Shown piece by piece: positions 43,340-52,444 of a stretch of 64,000 nucleotides of DNA. The position numbers and the translations under genes are program-made. The DNA is taken from NCBI GenBank assembly GCA_009885105.1, contig VFLI01000027.1, forward strand, positions 1 through 64,000, read 5' to 3'. The notes beneath the pieces were generated by a model that saw only the letters and a list, made by a program, of their open reading frames with translations, made no database searches and was not told the DNA's origin. Source of the DNA: Spirochaetia bacterium. GTDB taxonomy: Bacteria > Spirochaetota > Leptospiria > Leptospirales > Leptonemataceae. Every line of letters starts with the position of its first letter. The stretch's first letter is position 1.

Positions 43340-44311
43340 TCACGATTTCACAACAAGCCGCTGTTTCCCCAGATCGACTCTTCCATCGTTCGAGCGAATT
43401 GTTGATTCAATAATATCGCCGTCTATTAAATAGCGCGCGCTTTCAGACTGGCCTTTCACAAACAGCTGCATCATTTTCTTTTCGCTGAACAGAAGCCCAA
43501 AGACTCTCTTTTTCCAGGACGCCGGCGACCTGAGCGCGACGCCGCCGGGCGTGCCGGTCAGTACAAGATCGCCGGGATTTAAATCCATCAGCCCGGAGAG
43601 TTCGCTCAGCGTTTCCCAGGGCGGGTAGATCATCTGCGAGATGTCGGCCTTCTGTCTGATTTCGCCGTTCACCCTCAGTTCCAGCGACAGATCGCCGATC
43701 GTTTCGCCCCGCTCAAACAGATACAGAACCGGCCCGACGGGACAGAATGTGCGGAAGCTTTTTCCCTTGAACCATTGTCCCTGAGGAATCTGAATATCGC
43801 GCGCGGAAACATCGTTGGCCATGACGATGCCGGCAACATACTGCGTAATATTCGATCTGTCGAATTTCATCGGACCCCGGATCGGTCTGCCGATCACAAG
43901 AGCCAGCTCCAGCTCGTAGTCGAAAAGACGAACGCCGGGCGGACGAAGGATGGCTCCCTGCGGATCTGTCAGAGAAGACGCGGCTTTGACAAAAAACTGA
44001 TTGAAGGTTTTGTCCTCCAGACGCGTCCCCGTTTCCAGAACATGATCCGCATAATTCTTCCCCTGGCAGACGATCTGGCAGGGAGATGTGACGGGCGAAA
44101 GCAGCGCTGACTTTGCGGGCATCGTCAGACCGGTGTGATTGTTTCTGGATATTTTATTTCGGGATGCGGATTTCAGAGCGCGCGCGGCGCCGCCGGCTAG
44201 AAAATCGGCCAGCGAAGGATATTTCCCGGCAAGAGGAGTCAGAACGCCGCCTTCGGCAGTTCCCCAATGTATGCGAGAAGTGTGCCTGTATCTGACTGTG
44301 TGGACTCCCAT
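43340..44311 (-). CDS. Fumarylacetoacetate hydrolase family protein
   Basis: 323 residues. The C-terminal FAH fold (about 80-320) has the metal-binding acidic triad in FDYELELALVIG and ANDVSARDIQ, a Lys in KGKSFRTFCPVGP and the TGTPGGV active-site loop. Members hydrolyse or decarboxylate beta-diketo or oxo-acids such as acylpyruvates, 2-hydroxyhepta-dienedioate or oxaloacetate; the exact substrate is not visible. Lies 21 bases after the GDYXXLXY gene on the same strand. Confidence 0.85.
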   Translation of the reverse strand: MGVHTVRYRHTSRIHWGTAEGGVLTPLAGKYPSLADFLAGGAARALKSASRNKISRNNHTGLTMPAKSALLSPVTSPCQIVCQGKNYADHVLETGTRLEDKTFNQFFVKAASSLTDPQGAILRPPGVRLFDYELELALVIGRPIRGPMKFDRSNITQYVAGIVMANDVSARDIQIPQGQWFKGKSFRTFCPVGPVLYLFERGETIGDLSLELRVNGEIRQKADISQMIYPPWETLSELSGLMDLNPGDLVLTGTPGGVALRSPASWKKRVFGLLFSEKKMMQLFVKGQSESARYLIDGDIIESTIRSNDGRVDLGKQRLVVKS

Positions 44312-44332
44312 GGCGCTCTTTGTATCGCGCCC

Positions 44333-44833
44333 TTACTGCGCTTTTATTTCCAGGAGAGAGCCGTATTTCTCATCCCTGATTCCGGTGAGTATTGCATCGC
44401 CGGACGAATCAAGCCGCAGTTCTCCGAACCGGGCTCTCTCCAGAAGAGCGGCGTCTCCCTGGTTGTAATGAAAGGACGGCGCGGCCAGGCGGATTCTGCC
44501 TCCGCGCCTGCGGTATCTCAGAAGTTTTTCACCGGAAGAGAGGGCGCCTCCGTCAAATATCCTTACAAACTGAGCTTCCGAATTGCTGTCCTTTGCAATT
44601 ACAAAAAAACCGTCCGCCGGCAGGTCCCGTCCTTCCTGCCGGAAGGCAATTGTATAGCTCAGCTGCATGGAATTGTCCGGGCCCTGCACAAGGGAACGAA
44701 CGTCCCGGGGCGCCAGGTCGAGCAGAATGACGTCTCCCGAAGCGAGCGTTGCCTCTCGTCGGAAAAAGGAATAGTTGATAACTATCAGGAACAGAGCTGT
44801 TCCCGTGAGAATGATGATATTGTTTTTCAACAA
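44333..44833 (-). CDS. GDYXXLXY family protein
   Basis: 166 residues with one N-terminal membrane segment and an exported domain. The block QGPDNSMQLSYTI is a degenerate form of the GDYxxLxY signature, and the Gly-rich turn before LRYRRRGGRIRLAAPSFHY also fits that family. Starts with TTG (no ATG available). GDYXXLXY proteins are normally encoded next to DUF2157 and DUF4401 membrane proteins; those two partners are here at 47205-49273, but on the other side of the aconitase gene. Function of the trio is unknown. Confidence 0.7.
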   Translation of the reverse strand: MLKNNIIILTGTALFLIVINYSFFRREATLASGDVILLDLAPRDVRSLVQGPDNSMQLSYTIAFRQEGRDLPADGFFVIAKDSNSEAQFVRIFDGGALSSGEKLLRYRRRGGRIRLAAPSFHYNQGDAALLERARFGELRLDSSGDAILTGIRDEKYGSLLEIKAQ

Positions 44834-44931
44834 ATTAATTCATTCACAGGTATACCGACACAGGCGGTCAACCAGAAAAAACGCTGGCACTCTCAGACAT
44901 CAAACAAATTATTGGGAGCCGAGGTGACTAT

Positions 44932-47199
44932 ATGGCTTTTGACATAGAAATGATCAAGCAGGTATATGCAAACATGCCTGCGCGTATTGAAGCAGCGCGT
45001 AAGATGCTGGGACGCCCTTTAACTCTGGCAGAAAAAATTCTGTACTCTCATCTGGAAGGCGCTCTTCCCGCCGCCGCCTATGTGCGCGGGAATTCCTACG
45101 TGGATTTTAATCCGGACAGAGTCGCCATGCAGGATGCGACGGCGCAGATGGCTCTTTTACAGTTCATGCAGGCAGGCCGCCCCAAAGTTGCGGTGCCTTC
45201 CACGGCGCACTGCGATCATCTGATCACCGCGAAATCCGGCGCGAAAAGCGACCTGGAAGCCGCGAATTCTGAGAGCAAAGAGGTGTATGATTTTCTTGCC
45301 TCTGTTTCCAACAAATACGGCATCGGTTTCTGGAAACCGGGCGCCGGTATCATCCACCAGGTTGTTCTGGAGAATTACGCTTTTCCGGGCGGCATGATGA
45401 TCGGCACCGATTCGCACACGGTGAATGCCGGCGGTCTGGGAATGATCGCAATCGGCGTCGGCGGGGCTGACGCATGCGATGTAATGGCCGGTCTTCCCTG
45501 GGAATTGAAAATGCCGAAACTGATCGGCATAAAGCTGACTGGCAAGTTGAGCGGCTGGGCAAGCGCCAAAGATGTTATACTGAAAGTCGCCGGTATTCTG
45601 ACTGTTAAAGGCGGCACAGACAAAGTGATTGAATATTTCGGGGAGGGCGCTGTCAGTCTGAGCTGCACGGGCAAAGGCACAATCTGCAACATGGGCGCTG
45701 AAGTCGGCGCGACAACTTCCACTTTCGGATACGATGAAAGCATGAGCCGCTATCTGAAGGCCACGGGCCGCGCGGATGTCGCCGCTCTGGCGGACGGCAT
45801 CAAACAGCATTTAACCGGCGATTCGGAAGTGTACGCGGAACCAAAAAAATATTTTGATGAAGTGATCGAGCTCAATCTTTCCGAGCTGGAGCCGCATGTG
45901 AACGGACCCTTCACACCAGATCTGGCCACTCCGATTTCTAAGTTGAAGGAAGCGGCGATTAAAAACGGCTGGCCGCTGAAAGTGGAAGCCGGTCTGATCG
46001 GTTCCTGCACGAACTCTTCTTATGAAGACATTGCGCGCGCCGTGTCACTGGCAAAGCAGGTCTCCGCAAAGAACCTGAAATCAAAAGCTCAGTTCATGAT
46101 CAATCCCGGATCTCAGCAGATTCGTTTTACGATTGAACGTGATGGATTTTTGAAAGTATTCAATGAAGTGGGCGCCACCGTGTTCACGAATGCCTGCGGT
46201 CCGTGCATCGGCATGTGGGACCGCGCCGGTTCTGAGAAGCAGGAAAAAAATACGATCATCCATTCCTTCAACAGAAATTTTGCAAAACGAGCCGACGGAA
46301 ATCCCAACACGCATGCTTTTGTGGCCTCTCCTGAGATCGTGACGGCCATCGCCATCGCCGGCGATCTCGGCTTCAATCCGATCACGGATACGCTCACCAA
46401 CGAGAAAGGCGAACAGGTAAAGCTGGATCCTCCGAGCGGCGATGAGCTGCCGGTGAAAGGCTTTGCGGTGGACGACGCCGGATACCAGGCGCCGGCCGTC
46501 GACGGAAGCAAGGTTCAGGTGCTGGTGGATTCAGCATCCAAACGTCTGCAGCTGCTCGATCCCTTCTCTGCCTGGGAGGGCGCCGATTTTAAGGGTTTGA
46601 AGCTGTTGATCAAAGCCAAGGGAAAATGCACGACGGATCATATTTCAATGGCCGGTCCCTGGTTGAAATTCCGCGGTCATCTGGACAATATTTCAAATAA
46701 CATGCTGATCGGAGCCGTCAATGCGTTCAACGACAAGACCGACTCGGTGAAGAACCAGTTAACCGGCGTCTATGAAGGTGTGCCTGTTGTCCAGCGTCAG
46801 TATAAAGCAAAAAATATTGGAAGCATTGTCGTCGGGGATGAGAACTACGGCGAGGGATCGTCGCGCGAGCATGCGGCTATGGAGCCGCGTCATCTTGGTG
46901 TGAGGGTCGTACTTGTTAAATCGTTTGCGCGGATTCATGAAACCAACTTAAAGAAACAGGGCATGCTGGCTCTTACGTTTGCCAGTGCGGCTGATTACGA
47001 TAAGATTAAGGAAGATGATGCAATTGATGTAACCGGTCTGACTTCGTTTGCTCCTGGCGTGCAGCTGAATGTCACTCTGAACCACAAAGACGGCAGCAAA
47101 GAAGAGTTCAAAGTGAACCACAGTTACAACGCTCAGCAGATTGAATGGTTCAAAGCGGGCGGCGCCCTGAATATTATCAGAGCAAACGTGAAAGCGTGA
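44932..47199 (+). CDS. acn: Aconitate hydratase (mitochondrial type)
   Basis: 755 residues, matching the usual length of the mitochondrial-type aconitase found in Leptospira. The [4Fe-4S] ligand cysteines lie in [10 protein letters not shown] and [10 protein letters not shown]; the active-site blocks [13 protein letters not shown] and [17 protein letters not shown] are intact. It converts citrate to isocitrate in the TCA cycle in the cytoplasm. A GGGAGCCGAGG ribosome-binding region precedes the ATG. The gene runs opposite to its neighbours, its stop is 5 bases from the stop of the DUF4401 gene, and it divides the DUF2157/DUF4401 genes from their GDYXXLXY partner. Confidence 0.95.
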   Translation: MAFDIEMIKQVYANMPARIEAARKMLGRPLTLAEKILYSHLEGALPAAAYVRGNSYVDFNPDRVAMQDATAQMALLQFMQAGRPKVAVPSTAHCDHLITAKSGAKSDLEAANSESKEVYDFLASVSNKYGIGFWKPGAGIIHQVVLENYAFPGGMMIGTDSHTVNAGGLGMIAIGVGGADACDVMAGLPWELKMPKLIGIKLTGKLSGWASAKDVILKVAGILTVKGGTDKVIEYFGEGAVSLSCTGKGTICNMGAEVGATTSTFGYDESMSRYLKATGRADVAALADGIKQHLTGDSEVYAEPKKYFDEVIELNLSELEPHVNGPFTPDLATPISKLKEAAIKNGWPLKVEAGLIGSCTNSSYEDIARAVSLAKQVSAKNLKSKAQFMINPGSQQIRFTIERDGFLKVFNEVGATVFTNACGPCIGMWDRAGSEKQEKNTIIHSFNRNFAKRADGNPNTHAFVASPEIVTAIAIAGDLGFNPITDTLTNEKGEQVKLDPPSGDELPVKGFAVDDAGYQAPAVDGSKVQVLVDSASKRLQLLDPFSAWEGADFKGLKLLIKAKGKCTTDHISMAGPWLKFRGHLDNISNNMLIGAVNAFNDKTDSVKNQLTGVYEGVPVVQRQYKAKNIGSIVVGDENYGEGSSREHAAMEPRHLGVRVVLVKSFARIHETNLKKQGMLALTFASAADYDKIKEDDAIDVTGLTSFAPGVQLNVTLNHKDGSKEEFKVNHSYNAQQIEWFKAGGALNIIRANVKA

Positions 47200-47204
47200 G
47201 CCCT

Positions 47205-48272
47205 TCAGCCGGGCAGGTTGCCTGGATACCGCCGGCGTACTGTAAAATACATAAGTAGAAATACAATACCGTAAACGGCCAGCACAACCGGTTTGAGAAT
47301 CGTGCCAGACTCTGAACCGGAGACTGCGGAATAGACAGCGTAGGCGGCGCATATCAGAGCAATCGCTGCCGATATTTTTCTGCCCCGGGCAAAAAGAAAT
47401 AAAAGGACGCATAGACTGCAGGCGACAGCCGGAGTCTGAACTGCCGGCAGCAGCGTGAGCGCTGCGGCGCCAGCGAAAAACAGGACAACCGGGGAACCCG
47501 GACTTGAGGCAAATTTTCCCGCCGTCCTGACCGTAAGTATTATAAAGCAGGCCGTCATGACCAGGGATAGAATTTCAGGATTCGGGAAACTGATAAACAG
47601 ATCTCTGTTCAGTAAAACTGAAACCAGAAGCAGAGAATATGCCAGACCGTCAGCGATCGGTTCTGTAAAAGAACCCAGGGATCGGAGAATAAGATTTTCT
47701 CGTTTTTCATGCAGGAGCATCATCAGCAGAGCGGATACACCCAGCAGTAGATAAGAGCCGGCTGGCAGATTCGTTTTTAAAAATAAAAACAAACCGAGAA
47801 ATACGGCCGCCGCGGATGAAAAAATGCGGTGGATGGGACTGGAAATACCGGCGATCCAGATGAGTTCCAGTACAATCCCTCCTCCGAGAGCGGCCGGGAG
47901 AGATCGTGTCATTCCATAAATTCCAAAAATAAGCAGGGCCTGACCGGCAACGCCGGCGCTCAGCGACGGATGCGCCAGACCACCAATACGCTTCGTAAAT
48001 ACATGCAGAAGAATTGAGACGGCACAGAGCGCCAGACCCATGCCCATCATCATAAAAGGATTCTTAATGCTGAACAATTTGGCAACGACCAGAAAAAGAA
48101 AATACAGAATGAAGATCAGCCAGGATGCTAAAATCACGGTCGCTTTTACAGACCAGTGGGATTGATTTTTTGCGGTCGACTGCAGAGCGGCTTCCAGTTT
48201 TGCCGCCGGGATAAACGAAAGCGCTTCGCGCAGTGTTTTTACGCCGCCGGAAAAAAAAACAGGCGTAATCAA
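47205..48272 (-). CDS. DUF4401-type membrane protein
   Basis: 355 residues from the TTG at 48272, which overlaps the DUF2157 stop by 3 bases (sequence TTGA) and has GGGAGGAG just upstream (48275-48282). Any longer reading begins with about 67 residues that merely restate the upstream gene in another frame. About ten membrane segments with short loops; matches DUF4401 in layout (LIWIAGISSP and LALLLHEKR-like loops). Partner of DUF2157 and GDYXXLXY proteins in other bacteria. Function unknown. Confidence 0.72.
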   Translation of the reverse strand: MITPVFFSGGVKTLREALSFIPAAKLEAALQSTAKNQSHWSVKATVILASWLIFILYFLFLVVAKLFSIKNPFMMMGMGLALCAVSILLHVFTKRIGGLAHPSLSAGVAGQALLIFGIYGMTRSLPAALGGGIVLELIWIAGISSPIHRIFSSAAAVFLGLFLFLKTNLPAGSYLLLGVSALLMMLLHEKRENLILRSLGSFTEPIADGLAYSLLLVSVLLNRDLFISFPNPEILSLVMTACFIILTVRTAGKFASSPGSPVVLFFAGAAALTLLPAVQTPAVACSLCVLLFLFARGRKISAAIALICAAYAVYSAVSGSESGTILKPVVLAVYGIVFLLMYFTVRRRYPGNLPG

Positions 48273-49273
48273 GACTCCTCCCGGTTTTTTACCGCAAGCC
48301 GCAGAAGGAAGGCTGCCACAGCTGCCTGAGCCAGAATGAACAGGCACAGCAGAAGGATATCGGCGGCGCTGTGAATGATTCTGTACCCTGCGGCGGTCGA
48401 CAGCACAACAATCAGAGCCAGCGCAGCCATTGCCAGGAAGTAGATGTCGTACGACCTGATATAATAATTCCATACGATCAGCAGAATTGCGGCGGCAAAG
48501 AGGACCGGAGCCGCCGTGAGTCCTGGATCTTTTTGAGCTCCCGCATCCATGATGAAGGCAATTGCCGGGATGACCGCGAAGGAGATGGAGAAAAATCCTG
48601 AAATTCTCTCGGTTCGCCTCCAGGCCGCCTCACGCGGCTGCTTTTTTCGCATGAAACCAATGCCTGCCGTAAAACCTGCATTTATAAATAAAATAATATA
48701 ATATATTAACGAAATGTTCTTGAATTCTTTCTGCGCGGCGAACAGCATGAGCGATATGCCAGCCAGTCCCAGGCTGAATAGCAGAAAAAGCGGCGATCTT
48801 CCCGCAACGGCAAGAGGAATGGAAAGCAAGGTCCAGGCGGCAAACAGAGGGTAAGAATCCCCGCCTGTTCTGTATATCTGCAGCTGGAAAAGAGCGGGTC
48901 CCATAAAAAAAATTCCGGCGAACAGGAGCGCTTTTTTTGGCAGGGTATCGTCTTTTTGAAATACCGCCGTGATCAGGCAGATCAACACCAGACTTTCAGC
49001 AAGCGCGAATCGGATGTATCGATGCAAATCCGACCATTGCGAGTAGAGCAGATAGTACAGGGCGCCTCCCAGACAGAGGATGCCGGCCAGAGGAAGGAGA
49101 CGCAGCAGAGAAAAAATCCAGGCATCCGCATCCGGTTCCAGCCCCGCATTCAATTTGGCCTGACGTAGTTCCTGAGCTGAAAAACCGGAAAGGATTGCGA
49201 TTCTATCAATGCTATCTCTGTCTGCAGGCTGATCCAGGATTGACGGCATCGGTGTAAGAGAAAATTCACACAT
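48269..49273 (-). CDS. DUF2157-type membrane protein
   Basis: 334 residues from the ATG at 49273. An N-terminal cytoplasmic segment (about 1-55) is followed by roughly nine membrane segments, the DUF2157 layout. The start overlaps the end of the ABC1 kinase gene by 8 bases, so kinase, DUF2157 and DUF4401 genes are probably one transcript. The family is of unknown function and normally travels with DUF4401 and GDYXXLXY. Confidence 0.72.
   Translation of the reverse strand: MCEFSLTPMPSILDQPADRDSIDRIAILSGFSAQELRQAKLNAGLEPDADAWIFSLLRLLPLAGILCLGGALYYLLYSQWSDLHRYIRFALAESLVLICLITAVFQKDDTLPKKALLFAGIFFMGPALFQLQIYRTGGDSYPLFAAWTLLSIPLAVAGRSPLFLLFSLGLAGISLMLFAAQKEFKNISLIYYIILFINAGFTAGIGFMRKKQPREAAWRRTERISGFFSISFAVIPAIAFIMDAGAQKDPGLTAAPVLFAAAILLIVWNYYIRSYDIYFLAMAALALIVVLSTAAGYRIIHSAADILLLCLFILAQAAVAAFLLRLAVKNREES
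48275..48282 (-). promoter_or_regulatory. Ribosome-binding site deciding the DUF4401 start
   Basis: GGGAGGAG on the minus strand, directly before the TTG at 48272, identifies the non-ATG start of the DUF4401 gene. Confidence 0.7.
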
Positions 49274-50585
49274 CCGGGGGCGCAACATATTTTTCAATGA
49301 TTTCACGCCAGTTGGCGCAGGCCCTCAGCCGGTTCAGGTTGCCGAAATGTCCGGCAAATGTGCGGTCAATAAAAACAATATCTTTTGGAAACTGGATGTC
49401 GAGCGCTTCATACCAGTAGGTGCGCCCGAGTTCCATAAGTTTTTCATATATAATATTGTCAGCGCCGAATTCATACGACGGACTCCGGCGGACAGGCTCG
49501 CGGAGCAGATTGAAATAGGGCCGCGCCAGATCCACAGGAATCATTTCACCGTTGACGCGGTGGATGCCCATGTTTTTCAGAATCTCCGGTATCTTTTCCA
49601 GACCGCCTTCGCCTTCCAGGCCTGCTCTGACCAGACCGGCATATCCGGCCGCAATCACTTCTGATATATCCTTCATGCATCCGTAATCGTAAACGATGAT
49701 TTCGCCCGTTTCGCGGAAGGCGAAGTTCGCCAGATTGGGATCGGCGTGCAGGAAACGGCGCTGGAAAAGACTGGCGACAATCCACTCGAACAGAGCGGCG
49801 CCCCATTTGTTTTTCAACTCCTGTCCGTATTTATCCGACATGGCCTCAGAGGGAGGTATCCCTTCGAGCAGTTCCATTGTGAGTACGCGCTTTCCACTGG
49901 CTTCGGGCACGACTTTCGGCGTCAGAATGCCCGGCATCTCGTGCGAGAATGCCCCCATCTTTTCGATGTTCTTTGCCTCCATCTCGTAATCAAGCTCTTC
50001 GTACAGGCGGTCTTCCATTTCGGCCCAGACCGGCGTCATGTCCGCTTTCGATATCATGGAAATCAGAGAGCCCAGCAGGCCCCGCAGATTTTTCATATCG
50101 GCATAAATGACTTCTTCAATCCCTGGGTACTGCACCTTGACGACGACAGACCTTCCGTCCGTAAGAACCGCTCTGTGAACCTGCCCGATGGAAGCCGCGG
50201 CGTACGCTGTCGGCTCAATGCTTTTGAAAATATAGGGATCCGCAACTTCGTTCTTGATCTGTTTCTTAATCTGGTCGACGCTGATCTGCGGCGCATCCTT
50301 CTGAAGAACGGCCAGAATCTGCGTCACTTCTTTTGGAAGAAAACCGTCGTGCAGAGACAGCATCTGCCCGATTTTCATCGCGCCGCCGCGCATACGGCCC
50401 AGCGTTTCCGCGATTCGCTGCGCGTTCTTGATCCAGTTCTCGAGAAGGCCTTCTTCTTTTTCCTCTTTGCTCTGAAAAAGCGAAAGAGTTTTTTCGCCGA
50501 TATACGACACGCCGACCCGGCCGACAAGTCCGCCCAGTTCAATCATCCGTCCCAGCGCCGATGTGATTAAATTTTCTTCGCTCAA
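49266..50585 (-). CDS. ABC1/UbiB (AarF-type) atypical kinase
   Basis: 439 residues with the full set of ABC1 motifs: KxGQ in GGAMKIGQMLSL, the Ala-rich nucleotide loop AAASIGQVHRA, invariant Lys in VVKVQYPG, ExD in YEELDYEMEAKN, catalytic HADPNLANF and the metal-binding YDYGCMK. Family members work as ATPases or kinases in ubiquinone/menaquinone and other prenyl-quinone metabolism at membranes. Start is TTG; no ATG is nearby. Upstream, 36 bases away on the same strand, is an alpha/beta hydrolase, and beyond it, divergent, a tocopherol-cyclase-like gene. Confidence 0.88.
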   Translation of the reverse strand: MSEENLITSALGRMIELGGLVGRVGVSYIGEKTLSLFQSKEEKEEGLLENWIKNAQRIAETLGRMRGGAMKIGQMLSLHDGFLPKEVTQILAVLQKDAPQISVDQIKKQIKNEVADPYIFKSIEPTAYAAASIGQVHRAVLTDGRSVVVKVQYPGIEEVIYADMKNLRGLLGSLISMISKADMTPVWAEMEDRLYEELDYEMEAKNIEKMGAFSHEMPGILTPKVVPEASGKRVLTMELLEGIPPSEAMSDKYGQELKNKWGAALFEWIVASLFQRRFLHADPNLANFAFRETGEIIVYDYGCMKDISEVIAAGYAGLVRAGLEGEGGLEKIPEILKNMGIHRVNGEMIPVDLARPYFNLLREPVRRSPSYEFGADNIIYEKLMELGRTYWYEALDIQFPKDIVFIDRTFAGHFGNLNRLRACANWREIIEKYVAPPDV

Positions 50586-50621
50586 CTCAGCGCTCTTTTT
50601 GTCTCTGTCTGCAATTTTTTA

Positions 50622-51392
50622 TTATTTCAATCCGTCCAGATATTTCCGCAGAGCGGTGTTGAACTCGGATGGATTCTCCATCATCGCCATATGACCGCTG
50701 TCCGGCAGCGATACGAACACTGGGCTTTTACATACATCAGCCATCTGTGATGATTTTTCCAGAGGGATGAGCGAGTCGTCTTTTCCCGCCGCGATGAACA
50801 CGGGAACAGATAATTTTTTAAGTGTTTCAAACTGGTCTTTTCTTGCGGCCATCGCTCTGAGCGCCGCTGTCACTCCCTGCGGGGCGGATTTTTTCATAAT
50901 TGCGCGAATTTGATCGGACATGCCAGAGTTTTTCTGAAGTGTCGCCGGCGAAAGCAGCTTCCCGATCATTGCGTCAATGATAAAATCAAATCCCTCTGCC
51001 GGGACGCGTTCGGCGTTCTTTATACGGCCAGCTCTGCCTTCTTCCGTGTCCGCTCCGGCCTGCGAGCAGACCAGTCCGAGACCCCGCATGCGGCTCGGAT
51101 GTCGTTCCGCAAAGGCCAGCGCAATGTAACCGCCCATAGAATGTCCGACAACAGCGGCATTGTCGATTTTTTTTTCATCCAGAAGGGCGGCCAGACGATC
51201 CGCGTAATCGTGCATTGTCAGTCCTTCTTCCGGCTCGGACTGACCGAATCCGGGCAGATCCGGCGCAATGATGCGAAATGAATCCGACAGAATGAACTGC
51301 TGCTCCCATATCGAGTGGTTGAGCGGATAGCCGTGAACCAGAAGGACGGGAATACCCGATCCGGAATCGTGTGAGAATAATTTTCTGTTCAT
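50622..51392 (-). CDS. Alpha/beta hydrolase
   Basis: 256 residues from the ATG at 51392, where homology begins; an upstream in-frame start would overlap the divergent gene. Oxyanion HGYPLN near residue 20, nucleophile elbow VGHSMGGY near 87, acid GKDDSLIP near 203 and His in DSGHMAMMENP near 232 make a complete Ser-Asp-His triad. The MhpC/BioH-like layout suggests an esterase or C-C hydrolase. Substrate unknown. Confidence 0.87.
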   Translation of the reverse strand: MNRKLFSHDSGSGIPVLLVHGYPLNHSIWEQQFILSDSFRIIAPDLPGFGQSEPEEGLTMHDYADRLAALLDEKKIDNAAVVGHSMGGYIALAFAERHPSRMRGLGLVCSQAGADTEEGRAGRIKNAERVPAEGFDFIIDAMIGKLLSPATLQKNSGMSDQIRAIMKKSAPQGVTAALRAMAARKDQFETLKKLSVPVFIAAGKDDSLIPLEKSSQMADVCKSPVFVSLPDSGHMAMMENPSEFNTALRKYLDGLK

Positions 51393-51447
51393 GGTCAGTA
51401 CTATTTCGGGGGGACAACGTGGATGTCCATATCTTTTCTGACTGCAA

Positions 51448-52431
51448 ATGATGTTCGATCGCATACACCGAATCTGGAATCCCATCCAGTTTCATTATCC
51501 CCGGTTCTTGAAACGGGTCGCCGGGAAATCCTTTTTCGAAGGCTGGTATTTTAAGATGGTCGATGCTGCGGGAAGGCAGCCCCTGGCCGTCATCCCCGGT
51601 GTCTTTCTGGGAAAGGATGCTCACTGTTTCTTACAGGTATTGGACGGCTTTCGCGGCGAGGCGGCCTATCACCGCTTCAGGCTGGAAGAATTTTCCACGA
51701 CGGATGATCCATTCGAACTCAGAATTGGATCGAATGTGTTTTCCGAAAGATACGTCAATCTGGAACTTCCGGACCGCGGGCCCCGGGGCAGGATTGATTT
51801 CGGTCCCTGGCATCCATGGCCCGTGCGATGGAATTCCCCCGGCGCCATGGGGCCGTACTCCTTTACACCGTTCATGCAGTGCTATCACGGGATTCTGAGC
51901 ATGGATCACAGTCTATCCGGGAAACTGACACTGGGCGATCGATCAACCGATTATGATGACGGACGCGGATATGTTGAGAAAGACTGGGGCAGCGGTTTTC
52001 CGGAAGGCTATGTCTGGGCGCAGAGCAACTGCTTCGACAGGCCCGGCATCTCGGTGAGCGCTTCCGTGGCAAAGATTCCGTGGCTGACCGGTTCCTTTAC
52101 CGGTCTCTTGGCCGGTCTGCTCTGGGAAAACAGGATTTATCGCTTCACCACATATTCAGGAGCCCGGATCGATTCATTGACGGCCGATTCAGAAGAAATT
52201 GAAATCACACTTAGCGATAAAGAACATCGACTGGAAATAAATGTCAGCCGCCTTGCGGGCGGAGCGGTCCTCCACGCTCCGTACGATCATGTCATGATCG
52301 AGCGCGTGCCGGAGGTGATGACGGCCTCGCTTCGCCTTCGCCTGTGGAAAAACGAACGTCTGCTTCTGGATGAAACGGGACGCAATGCCTGCGCGGAAAT
52401 TGTGAATGCCGGTGTTTTGAGACCCGAATAA
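51448..52431 (+). CDS. Tocopherol-cyclase-like protein
   Basis: 327 residues. N-terminal block GKSFFEGWYFKMVDAAGRQ and central block GRGYVEKDWGSGFPEGYVWAQSNCF match the tocopherol cyclase (PF14249) family, whose plant member VTE1 closes the chromanol ring of vitamin E. Bacterial members are spread thinly and of unproven function. Cytoplasmic or membrane-associated, no signal peptide. Transcribed away from the alpha/beta hydrolase and ABC1 kinase genes, with 55 bases between starts. Could act on a prenyl-quinone, or be a lipocalin-like binding protein. Confidence 0.75.
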   Translation: MMFDRIHRIWNPIQFHYPRFLKRVAGKSFFEGWYFKMVDAAGRQPLAVIPGVFLGKDAHCFLQVLDGFRGEAAYHRFRLEEFSTTDDPFELRIGSNVFSERYVNLELPDRGPRGRIDFGPWHPWPVRWNSPGAMGPYSFTPFMQCYHGILSMDHSLSGKLTLGDRSTDYDDGRGYVEKDWGSGFPEGYVWAQSNCFDRPGISVSASVAKIPWLTGSFTGLLAGLLWENRIYRFTTYSGARIDSLTADSEEIEITLSDKEHRLEINVSRLAGGAVLHAPYDHVMIERVPEVMTASLRLRLWKNERLLLDETGRNACAEIVNAGVLRPE

Positions 52432-52444
52432 ATCCTGCCGGGGC

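Noticed and set aside
48273-48473. 67-residue N-terminal extension of the DUF4401 protein
   Set aside because: It lies wholly inside the DUF2157 gene; a strong ribosome-binding site marks the TTG at 48272.
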